From the NCBI GenBank assembly GCA_002284615.2, contig MU070629.1, positions 15,177-31,621 of the forward strand: a stretch of DNA of 16,445 bases, in the 5' to 3' direction. Positions within the stretch are counted from its first letter, which is position 1, and each line of letters begins with the position of its first letter. Positions 1 to 10,197 of this stretch are shown here, one piece after another. Both the position numbers and the translations under genes were made by a program. Under the pieces are notes generated by a model. It saw only the letters and a program-made list of their open reading frames with translations. It did not search any database and was not told where the DNA came from. The DNA is from Dunaliella salina. Taxonomy: Eukaryota; Chlorophyta; Chlorophyceae; Chlamydomonadales; Dunaliellaceae.

Positions 1-78
<78 letters not shown>
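1..78. repeat. (CA)39 microsatellite, cut by the window edge
   Basis: Uninterrupted CA dinucleotides, followed by a short (TATG)n run to 96. This is the only one of the seven long CA/GT tracts that has CA rather than GT on the sense strand of the gene. Confidence 0.99.
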
Positions 79-82
<4 letters not shown>

Positions 83-417
83 TGTATGTATGTATGCCGT
101 ACAGCATGTTGACCATTACGCAATATTTATCTTTCTTCAAGCTCTGCGTAATGCACAAAAATTGGTTTTAAGATGCGAAGTAGGTGAATTTTTGGGTTTT
201 TCCAGAGAATATGGGTGCATAATGGGGGTGCGCAATGGATGTATTCGATTCAAAATAAATAAGGGTGCATACTGGTCACAATTCTCTACGGTATATATAT
301 ATACACAAATATACAATGTAATATATATTTTTAATTGTATATAAATGTATACAATATATATTATATGTATATATAATATGTACATTTTTACTATATGTAC
401 ATTTTTACTATATATAA

Positions 418-426
<9 letters not shown>

Positions 427-459
<33 letters not shown>

Positions 460-474
460 CGTGTGTGTGTGTGT
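427..474. repeat. Compound (AT)n(GT)n microsatellite
   Basis: About 11 AT units (427-448) pass directly into GT units (449-474) with one GC interruption. An A-run precedes it, and the region from 290 to 427 is very AT-rich with many TATATA motifs. Confidence 0.95.
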
Positions 475-839
475 ATGTATTATGTAAGGATGCGTATCAT
501 GTAAGGCTGGTATACAGCAATACCTCAGTCCATTTAGCAGTGAAAGTTGCAGATTTCAATGTATTTGCCCAAAACTATATGCACACATACGTTAATACCG
601 CCGTACACATCATATTTGAAAATCCCATACACGGAATTAAGGGCCAACCCTAATAATTTGTGAGACAAATGCTCTAGCATGAATTTCCTGTGCATCTGCC
701 CAACATTATGAACAGCTCATGCTCACAGTATTGCTCACTGCAATGCAGCGTCATGCCACTCATGCTGATGCAGAGTTGCAGATATTCGCTGCTGCTCATC
801 ACTTGCATGGCTGTGTGTTGTGGGTTATGATTTCCTCAG

Positions 840-922
840 GCACTATCACGAAAGCGGACGGCCTTGACCTACTGGCTGAATTCATGGGCGTCAAGGATGA
901 GGTGTTTGCTCTCACACAGCAG
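840..922 (+). CDS. GPDH: Exon A: HAD phosphatase domain, just after catalytic motif I
   Basis: The acceptor TTTCCTCAG ends at 839 and the donor GTGCGT begins at 923. The exon supplies two bases of a split Gly codon plus 27 codons, reading GTITKADGLDLLAEFMGVKD and then EVFALTQQ. GTIT is the tail of the HAD DxDGT motif; the segment after it is the start of the SerB cap region (family pattern: eGideLaeflGvgdeVaalT). The frame stays open upstream to 719, but the residues there are ISS where the catalytic DxD should be. The real start is therefore the 839/840 acceptor, with a phase 1 intron, and the DxD exon lies left of this window. Exon A ends in phase 0 and joins exon B as LTQQ|AKDGT, which matches the family's 'AMDGTM' position. 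It is the only exon here without a clear exon-edge duplication next to it. Confidence 0.85.
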
Positions 923-1019
923 GTGCGTACTGTGCACCTTTGTGCATACTGTGCACCTGTGTGCGTATACAAGTACACTTGTAAGCACATGTGGTGATAG
1001 GGAGGACGTGGGCTTGCAA

Positions 1020-1057
<38 letters not shown>

Positions 1058-4000
1058 ATGACTGTGCTCAGCGCAACGGGAGCTGCTTCTTTGTTTGAGC
1101 AAGGCAATTGCTGGCTGCATTGGTATGCAGGCTTCAATGCTTGATGAACAAGAGTGTAACCGTTGCAAAAGCATGCTTGCAAGTTTGCTGTATGGGCAAG
1201 TATTTTGCGAGCGAAGAGACAGCATGCATGTTTGGTTGATGGACATCCACTCTATGTGCAAAGCACGAGCATGCCTGCACAGGGATGCACCCTACAAATC
1301 AAGAAAGGGTTGCGCTTTTTTATGTTGCAAAGAGGATACCTGCTTTATTATTTTGTAATGTTCTAGGGTGCCCATATACTTTTTTTCCTTGGGGAGGCAA
1401 CCTAAGCAAGCAATCCGGCGATGTCACTTAGGCTCAAGGCTGAGTTTTACGGCTTGCAGTACACCTGTGGCATTTTTGCTCGAGCCTGCACTCTCTCGGG
1501 TCAAGGATAAAGCTCCTGGTGTTTGTGCCTTTTGCTTTTCGCAGCCATGGAGCGTTCCACAGCTACCTTCTGCTGTGTTGTGGTCTTGCTGCTCATTCCA
1601 ATGCACCTCCTTCATGCCTTGCTCATTGTTCCTGTGCTGCTGCTATAGTGCTACTTAGAACACACACCTGGCATTTGTGCTTAATTGGCCAGATATGGCG
1701 CCAAGAAGCTGAAAAGGACTCCAATGAACGTGCTCCATTCCATCAATTCCGTGCATCCTTTTTCTGTACCTCTGGTTTTTGTCTGCTCGCACATGTTGTG
1801 TTATCCAGGCAAAGGATGGCACCATGAATCTGAGCGAGAGGGGGACCTGGTGGAGGCGCTCCATCCATCTGATCTGAACTTCCTTTTTCTGTGCCTCTGC
1901 TTTTTTACTGCTTGCTAATGTCATGTTATGTAGGCAAAGGAAGGCACCATGAATCTGAGCAAGACCCTAGAAGAGGTGCTTCATTCCATCTACTCTGTGT
2001 TTTCTTTTTAAGTACCTCTGGTTTTTTACTGCTTGCTAATGTCATGTTATGCAGGCAAAGGACGGCACCATGAATCTGAGCGAGAGGGGGACCTGGTGGA
2101 GGCGCTCCATCCATCTGATCTGAACTTCCTTTTTCTGTGCCTCTGTTTTTTTACTGCTTGCTAATGTCATGTTATGCAGGCAAAGGACGGCACCATGAAT
2201 CTGAGCGAGACCTTAGAGGAGGTGCTCCATTCCATCTGCTCTGAACTTCCTTTTTCTGCACCTCTGTTTTTTTACTGCTTGCTAATGTCATGTTATGCAG
2301 GCAAAGGAAGGCACCATGAATCTGAGCAAGACCCTAGAGGAGGTGCTCCATTCCATCTGCTCTGAACTTCCTTTTTCTGCACCTCTGCTTTTTTTACTGC
2401 TTGCTAATGTCATGTTATGCAGGCAAAGGAAGGCACCATGAAGCTGAGCAAAACCCTATAGAGGAGGTGCTCCATTCCATCTACTCTGTACCTCTGGTTT
2501 TTTACTGCTTGCTAATGTCATGTTATGCAGGCAAAGGACGGCAACATGGATCTGAGCAAAACTTTAGAGGAGGTGCTCCATTCCATCTACTCTGTACCTC
2601 TGGTTTTTTTACTGCTTGCTAATGTCATGTTATGCAGGCAAAGGACGGCACCATGAATCTGAGCGAGACCCTAGAGGAGGTGCTCCGCATCATCAACTGC
2701 ACCCCAGATGATGTGCGGCGGTTCGTGCAGCAGCACCCGCCTGAGAAGCGGCTTACCAAGGTGAGGGAGGTGATGGGTGGAGGCAGATGATGAAGGAGAG
2801 AATGTAAGGGAGATAATATGCAGAGGCTTACGCTGCAGCATCCGCCAGAGAAGCAGCTGCAGAGCCCAGAATAAATTGTGGTATGACATTAAATTTGTGC
2901 TGAAGCACAGCAGCTATTGTGGATCCTGCTTTGATCAAAGGCTTCATCGTTCATACCTAGTGTTTTGCATTTGTTGCAAAAATCCCCACCAGTCAGGATA
3001 GCCATGCAATAGGCCTCAAGTCTGCTTCCACTCACGGAGATTTTTTTGTGCACCTCAGTGTCATTTTTTTGCTTCAGCCAGACCAGTCTCGATGTCAATA
3101 CTTGCTGTAGCTAGATCTGTCCCGGTTTCATTATTTGCTGGAACCAGAACTGTTTCTTTAGTTTGTTGCAGCCAGGTCTGCTTTGCTGCTTGTTCTCCTC
3201 ATCGTATTTGTCCTCAGCTCTGTATTCCATCTCGAGCACATCTGCTTTCGCAGGTGCTACTTTGTTGCTTGTTGTCCTTGTCAGATCCCTTCTCCCAGAT
3301 GCCATGTTCAGCATTATTTGCCGTGGCCAGTCTGCCCCAGTGTCTTTCTTTGCTGTGGCCTGATCTGTCCTCATCCGTTTAATCCTCAGCTGCTCTTTTC
3401 CATGTTGCGCATGATGACCCTGAGTTCCTCCTGATGTTGACAAGGGATCAGGTGCTAGACAGGCACAATCAGTGCACACCTTTCTCGCTCTCTACTGTCT
3501 TCATGTCCATCATGTCAGTCATTTTAGGCCTTCCAAGTCAAACATTGCCAGGCAGAAGACCTGGAAAGTGGTGACAACCGCCCTTGTCAATGTTCTGCGA
3601 TGCCAAATGGGGTCGCCAATTGTTGGTTCCACAATGAAAAAACAGCGTCACCATGTCCAGCAGGAATTTGAGCTTTTAATCCTGATTAAAGTTGCCAGGA
3701 AGATGAATATGCAGACAAATTCTCTCTCTCTATCTGTCCCAGGGGACAGAGTGTAAGTTGGTCTTGTGCGTGCAGCTAGACTCAGCTGAAATTCTGCCCC
3801 CTGGGACGGATAGCGTGAGTCCTCTGCATATTTGCCCTCCTGGCAGTTTTGAAGCTTGGATTCTTGCTGGGATTGGTGACGCTGCCGCTTCACTGGAAAC
3901 AACAAATGATGACACGTTAGACCCCAGATTATGCTCTGCATGCAGCAGAGGTCACCAAACAGGGCAATCTCCGAACCGAAAAATCATTTTTCAAACTAGC

Positions 4001-7000
4001 TTTCGGATGGCACGCACAGTTCTGGCACAGGCGCACTGGCTGGTTATAGGCAGGACATCACACAGGGATTAAGGCCTGATTGTGAGCCCAGGAATCCAAC
4101 AGCGTTTTCATGAGCTTGTGGCCCAGAAAAATTTTAGAGGGGGGCAACGGAGGCCTGAAGAATGAGGGGTTCTTTAGAAATGTTCCCCGATTTTGTGCGC
4201 CAAAACTGACAAGCTTCAAGCTCAGGACCAAAATGTGGCTATCCAACGCGCGTGAGCTTAAATGTTGCCAGTCATGGCACACCTGCCTAATCGGGTGCGG
4301 CGTGAACCCTAGATTTTGCAACCAAATCTCCATTCCGGATCACCTGCTTCACCAAATTGGATGATTTTTTGGTCATTGAATGTCCTTGTAACAAAATAAT
4401 ATCATTGCAAATAAAAAAATTAGAGGGAACGAAAAGACCCAGTGGTTGGTCAGGTACAGAATTTCAGCCATTTCCCTACGAGAAAGTGCAGGGCAAGGGG
4501 TGTCAAAAAAAGTCAATTTCTCTTTCTTTTCAAATTTTGAATAAGCAGGAAATTAGCATGTCATATGAAGGTGGCAAACACATACTTTTGCAAGTGAAAA
4601 ATGAGTGAAGCTGTGGACCTTTTTCTTGGTGATCTGAGGCCAGGAGAACGATCTGGGGACCTCTGATTTTCAAGCATTTTTGGGGATCATGGATTTTTGG
4701 TGAACGTAATGAATTGAATAGTGATGGTTGGCATCAAAAGATTTAGGAACATATTGAGTGATATAGGTGCTTGAACCCCTCTGGAAGGAATTCTGAGGAG
4801 GTCCAGGAGGGTAAAAAAAAAAGTAGTGGACCCCATGCCTAAATTTTGGTCGGGACCCCCCTGACCCACCCACCCACCCCAAAACCCCCCTTTCCGTGCT
4901 CCAATGCAGACAAAAAGGATACCAATCTGCTCCTTTTCAAATTCCCTATCCATCTGCATATTTTTGATTTCCGAAAAGTGGATGGGCGCAGAGTTATGGG
5001 GCAAAAACTGAGGAGCGGACGCCTATGCAAGCCTGCCCTTCTGGGCACCCATAACTGGCCTGCAAGTCCTCCAAACAGCCTTCTGACTTTGCAGTGCAAG
5101 GAATTATTGTACATTGCCACTACCATGAAAGTTTGGATTTGTTTGCTGCATGCTTGCCTTCACACCCCCCGCAACCCACACCCATGCCCATGTGGCATTG
5201 ACTCTAATCCATGCACAGGGACCCCCCAATTTGCCCTATTTCCTCAAAGAGGGTGCCAATGGACAGTTCTTGATCTCAGGATTCCAAATATATATTTATA
5301 ATTTCGAGAAAGTGTCCCAGAAAAAAACTGGAGGGGGGGTCCCAAAAAGTCGAACCCCCCCTGAGGGACCCACCCCTACCGACCTTCACCGTTCGGACCC
5401 ATACACACACCAATCGATCCCTCTCAATCTCAGGATTCCGAATATGGGTGTCCCAATCGGATTGACCCTTGGGTTCCAAAAGTTATGCTTCCTGGGGCCT
5501 CCTGGGAGGTCTCAAAAAATCATGATGACCCCAGAGAGTGAAACATGCAATACTTGTCTCAGTACCAACTGTGGCTGTGCCTTCACAGCTTGTTATCCTT
5601 ATCGAGGTTGCCTAAACATTCATGTGACATGATTTGCATGCACCAGGGCATCGTGAACTTGATTAAGACGCTGCAAAAGCGAGGAGTGGCTGTCTACATG
5701 ATCAGCGGCGGCTTCCGGGAGGACATCATGCCCATTGCCAAGTATCTCGGGGTGCCCAGGGAGAATGTGTTTGCAAACCGCATGAATTGGTGAGTGGGTG
5801 GGTGTATGTGTCTGTGAATTGCGTGAATTGGTGAGTATGAGGGGCCTGCCTCTGTTGTTCCATGGTGGGCATGAAGGGCATCATGCAATTGTAAGTTTAC
5901 GAGATAGAAGCCATCAGAGAAAAGGACGTCCCCATGGCTGACCTAAGTACGGCCAACCTAAGTATGGCCAACTGCACTTACAGGCTCTACATCAACCTCT
6001 GTTTATGCCTGAGCATACCGAACATGGTTCTATTCCGGTTGAATCGTGAGATGCGTGAGGATGTTGCATTTACAGAGCGAACTCACCAACTTGCCAGGCA
6101 TAAAAGGAAGAAACAGAAGGAAAGATAGGGGGAAGGCAGGAGGTGTGCCTCAGGCTTCAGAATAAAGCCTGAGGCAAGTTAAAATGAGTTTCTGGAAATA
6201 CAAAAAAGATGGAGACATAATACTAGGAAACAGGACACAGGTCACACATCTCACTTCCTGCAACCTCCAAGAACCTGAGTTCTTTTGCAAGCAAAGAACT
6301 CAGTGATTCTATGTCCCAAGCATGGGGTGGGGGAATGTTGCGCAATGTGGCTTAGAGGCTGGTTTCCACCCAATTTGGCAGGAAAAGGTTAAATTTCGAA
6401 CTTGCTCCGAATGACCAGCCCTCCTGGACTTAAGCCGTTTTGAGGACGTCCACTCATGCTGCAATGTCAGATTCTGCGGGGGGCACTGGGGGAGCGTGCT
6501 GGTGGGTTGACCCATTGGGACATATGTGCAAGCCGATGCAGAAAGGGTAACATTGCATGTGTGCATGCCGATGCAGAAAGGGTAACATTGCATGTGTGCA
6601 TGCCGATGCAGGAAGGGTAACATTGCATGTGTGCATGCCGATGCAGGAAGGGTAACATTGCATCGCAACTGCTGCGTTCCCTTGTAGCCTGAGCATATCC
6701 CCGGGTGCTGCCCATCGTAACGCGTCTATTGGAACCTAAACGATGCCAAACAGTGGCCAATATGGAAAAGCGTGTGCTTTTTTTTGCCCTTTTGCCACAC
6801 TTTTTTGTCACACTTGTGTGCATTGGCTTTCCCAGTGTCCATTTCACATTGAAGGTGCTGCCCAATATGACGATTTTTTTTGGGACTTGGGGGTGGTAGA
6901 TTGGCTCACTGTGCTGTCAGTGGGCAAGTTCCATATGAATCAGCATTGGAACTTATCTGCCAGCCACACACTGCACCTCACCCTGCCCTATTTACACCTT

Positions 7001-9664
7001 CTTGTGGAGCTGAAAACTAATTATCTAACACACTGCTTAGGTCAAGAAATGGTGCAGTGAGTGCTGTGATATGCTGTACAGCAGTAAACGGCCGCTTTTT
7101 TCCTAAGAAAGGGCCATCCTGCCATGGGGACGACCAAAACACATCATGCACACTGCAAACTACCTTGAATGCCCATGGAGGACTTGGTAGCAATTCACAT
7201 GAATTGGTGAGCAGCGAGAGGGGCCTGCCTCAACAGATGTTGCTCCATGAAGAACATCATGCCCATTGTTAAGTGTCTTGAGGTGCCCAGGGAGCGTGTG
7301 ATCGCAAATTGCATGGATTGGTGAGTTAGCGGGGCCTGCCTATGGCACTGTTTGAAGGACATCATATGCCATTGGAAAGTACAAGGGGCTGCCCAGGGAG
7401 AATGTCATCACGAACTACAGGTATTGATGACTGGGGGGTGACACTTCTGGGAAGGGCACGAAGGACATCATGCCCATGCTGGCAGGTACAACTATCTATC
7501 CCTATCCTATTTTATCCAATGCTAAGCGTCTTGGTGTCCTGGGCGCCTCGGAAAGCTCGCAAATCACGACAAAAGGCTGAGCCATTAAAGGACAAAGGCA
7601 TGCAATGACAATGGCTATCAAAGGACATCACGCCAATGCAAAGCATCTTGGTGCCCTGGGCGCCTCAGAAAACTGGCAAATCACAGGCTGATCCATCGAA
7701 GAACAAAAGCATCAAAGTACAGCAAAGCCATTACATGACAGCAAAGCCATCGACGCCAATGCAAGTATTTTGGTGCCCTGGATGCCTCCAAAAATTTGCA
7801 ATCATCACATATAGGCTGAGTTATCAAAGGGCAAGGATATCCAAGGACAACAAAGCCATTAAATGACAACAAAGCCACCAAAAGACATCATGCCAATGCT
7901 AAGCATCTCATTTCCCTGGGCCTCTCAGAAAATTTGCAAACCACTTGTAGGGGTGAGCAGGATTGCCTGTCGCCATGACTTAGTGTGTACAGGAGCAGCC
8001 CATTAGGCCCAGATGCAATATTCCTAATGAGCACTCTTTGACCCAATGTTTAGTGTGCTCCAAAGCACTCCTGGAGACGCGCCCCAAAGCACTCTTTATG
8101 GGGTGTGCTCCAAGGCAGTTCTGGACGCGTTTGCTCCAAGAAACTCTATGTGCGCGCTTCAAAGCCCTCCACGATACGTGTGCTCCGCTACTCTCTTTAA
8201 TGTGTGTGCTCCAAAGGGCGGGCTTGGGGAATAAGGACCTGGCGGGGTCCTAGGGTGGCATATTCTCTAAGTGTGCCAAGCGAAAAAAGAATGGCAGCCG
8301 TTCCCATCTGCCAGTGATACCCTTTGTGCTCTAATGCACGCCACCAAAATTACATTGATGTTTGAGTGGCGGCGATAGCAACCGCCTATGGAACATGCTT
8401 GTGAAAGAAAAAGGGCACAAGGTGGGGCACTCAGTGCATTTGTTTGAGTGGCAGCGATAGCAACCGTCTATGGAACATGCTTGTGGAAGAAAAAGAGCTC
8501 TAGGCGGGGCATTCAGTGCACTTCATCAGATGAGTCTGGAAATTCCAACTCAAAAGCTTGTGATATTTGGGCCAGTGATACATGTATGCTCATCTTGGCA
8601 ACGCACCAAGGTTTTTGGCACAGACTTGGATGACGAGCTTGATTCTATTCTGTGCAGGCAATGGGACAGGGCATCCCAAGCAATTGTCTGGCTTTGATGA
8701 TCCCAGCTTGCTACTTTCTGGGGCTCACAAACTGCAAGTGACAATGCTTGCGCAAGCGGGTGCATGAAAAATTGGAACATGGCAGATCACACGAGTGTCA
8801 GACTTTGATGAGTCCCAGTGCATTGCTCTCTGAAGCTAGCAAATTGCAAGCGACCATGCATGTGCAGGCAAGGGGGTGATGGAACAGGGCAGCCCACACG
8901 ATTGTCAGGCTTTGATGAGTCACAGCCAATTGCTTTCTGACGCAAACAAACTGCCCATGACCATGCCTGTGCAGGCAATGGGATGAGGAGACAGGGCAGT
9001 CCACATGCTTGTCAGGCTTTGATGAGTCACAGCCCTCTGCTATTTGAGGCAAACAAACTGCCCATGACCATGCTTGTGGTGGGGGGGTCATACAGTGTGT
9101 GCACCAATGTGGCCCCTTTTCCTTGATAATTGATGTAGGGAGGGTTTCTCTGCCTTCTTAGGTTTTCTTTTTTTTCTTGTGCAGGCAATGGGATGATGAG
9201 ACAGGGCAGCCAACACGCTTGTCAGGCTTTGATGAGTCACAGCCCACAGCTTTCAACATGGGCAAAATCCGAGCCATCTCCAAGATCCGCGAGGACCATC
9301 CGTACAACACAGTTGTCATGATCGGAGGTGCGAGCCCTGGGGAGAGCAAATGGTTGTGGGATGCATGATTGGATGTGGCGTGGAGCTAAGCTTGGTGGTC
9401 TTATGCATGATTTTCAGTGATCCTGAGCTAGAGCCTCCTTAGCAGGCTGAGTCTTAGAAAGGAAATTCTTTCTCTCTCACATGACTTTGTAGCAAAAACC
9501 AGCTCTCTCCGTCTTGTTAAATCAAATCAAGGCAAGAGATAAAGCAGGCAGTCACTCATTTGTCCTGGCTGCTTTTGGGTACTGGGCTTTGCATTTGTCT
9601 CAGCAAACATGGATGCCATGCAGTCAATTAACCCAAGGAGCAGACCTGGCATATTACATGACGC

Positions 9665-9745
<81 letters not shown>

Positions 9746-10146
9746 TGTGTGTGCATGCATGTGCGCTTAATTGGGAGTGGTGAAAAGTGAGTACCTAAAT
9801 TTACATTTTAAAATGTGGCCCACCTAAATTTATGTTTTATGGTGCGTCCCACAAGTGGCCCAACAGACATGAATAAATACATAAATTTACATTTTTAATG
9901 TGCGACCTAGATGACGCAACAGACATGGAGGTAAATACCTATGTTTGCATGATACATGCCCCACAGATGGTGCAACAGACATGGAGGCAGTGCAGTCATC
10001 TCAAGGCGCAGACCTCTTCATTGGCTATGGTGGTGTGGTGGAGCGGCCTGCAGTTGCGGAGGCAGCAGAGTGGTTCGTGTATGACCATGACGACTTGACG
10101 AGGGCCTTGAAGTGTAGCAAGGTGGGTGCAAGAGTGTGAATGTTTG

Positions 10147-10197
<51 letters not shown>

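Larger units (their letters stand above)
1..839 (+). other. 3' part of the intron before exon A
   Basis: This stretch starts inside a (CA)n tract and holds AT-rich sequence up to about 450, a mixed AT/GT microsatellite, and then unremarkable sequence. An exon carrying the missing DxD (codons of the GAT-NNN-GAT-G type before a donor) was searched for by eye and not found, so the intron is judged to extend beyond the left edge. A short inverted pair ATTACGCA/TGCGTAAT sits at about 116-154. No other gene is seen. Confidence 0.6.
923..2637 (+). other. Intron between exons A and B (1,715 nt)
   Basis: Phase 0. It starts GTGCGT and ends TTATGCAG. It contains the (TG)16 tract, then from 1060 to about 1680 sequence in which nothing is recognised, then the array of duplicated exon B acceptors (1693-2637). 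No separate gene is seen. Confidence 0.85.
2761..5646 (+). other. Intron between exons B and C (2,886 nt)
   Basis: Phase 0. It holds a decayed copy of the exon B 3' edge (about 2826-2870), a degenerate 30-33-bp minisatellite (3090-3380) and a long inverted repeat (3619-3909). From about 3930 to 5640 the sequence is unclassified, with many C or G runs and repeated phrases such as CTCAGGATTCC (5274 and 5431) and GTCCCAGAAAAA, GGCCCAGAAAAA (5315, 4119). The open frames in 4846-5632 lack any recognisable domain and are low-complexity Pro/Gly-rich, so they are not called as genes. Confidence 0.8.
5790..9184 (+). other. Intron between exons C and D (3,395 nt)
   Basis: Phase 2, the longest complete intron here. 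It holds a second donor copy at 5831, a 1.3-kb block (5890-7190) with two short hairpins and a 35-bp tandem repeat, decayed copies of exon C (7190-7930), degenerate short repeats built on GTGCTCCAAAG (8050-8220), an 82-bp duplication (8361-8525), the exon D decoys (8658-9062) and the acceptor cassette (9098-9184). No independent gene was recognised in it. Confidence 0.85.
9328..9966 (+). other. Intron between exons D and E (639 nt)
   Basis: Phase 1. It holds unremarkable sequence to about 9660, the long (GT)n tract, and then an AT-richer segment with AAATTTACATTTT-type repeats leading into partial copies of the exon E start at 9856 and 9911. No gene is seen. Confidence 0.85.

Noticed and set aside
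1..839. Exon carrying the HAD DxD motif
   Set aside because: No GAT-NNN-GAT-G before a GT donor was seen; candidates such as CATGCTGATGCAG give the wrong residues.
2180..2365. Decoy of exon B with a 62-codon open continuation as an alternative terminal exon
   Set aside because: The open stretch arises from the repeat units themselves and resembles no family sequence after GTGCTCC.
4846..5632. Open frames of 151 and 160 codons in the intron between exons B and C
   Set aside because: Low-complexity Pro/Gly-rich translations from C- and G-run sequence, overlapping in different frames, with no recognisable transposase, reverse transcriptase or other domain.
6147..6303. Bacterial-type terminators
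   Set aside because: The stem-loops are intronic in a eukaryotic gene and lack a following T-run.
6309..6865. Minus-strand open frames with a repeated His/Cys-containing peptide
   Set aside because: Produced by the stop-free 35-bp tandem repeat, which stays open in several reverse frames. The Cys/His spacing is not a zinc-finger pattern.
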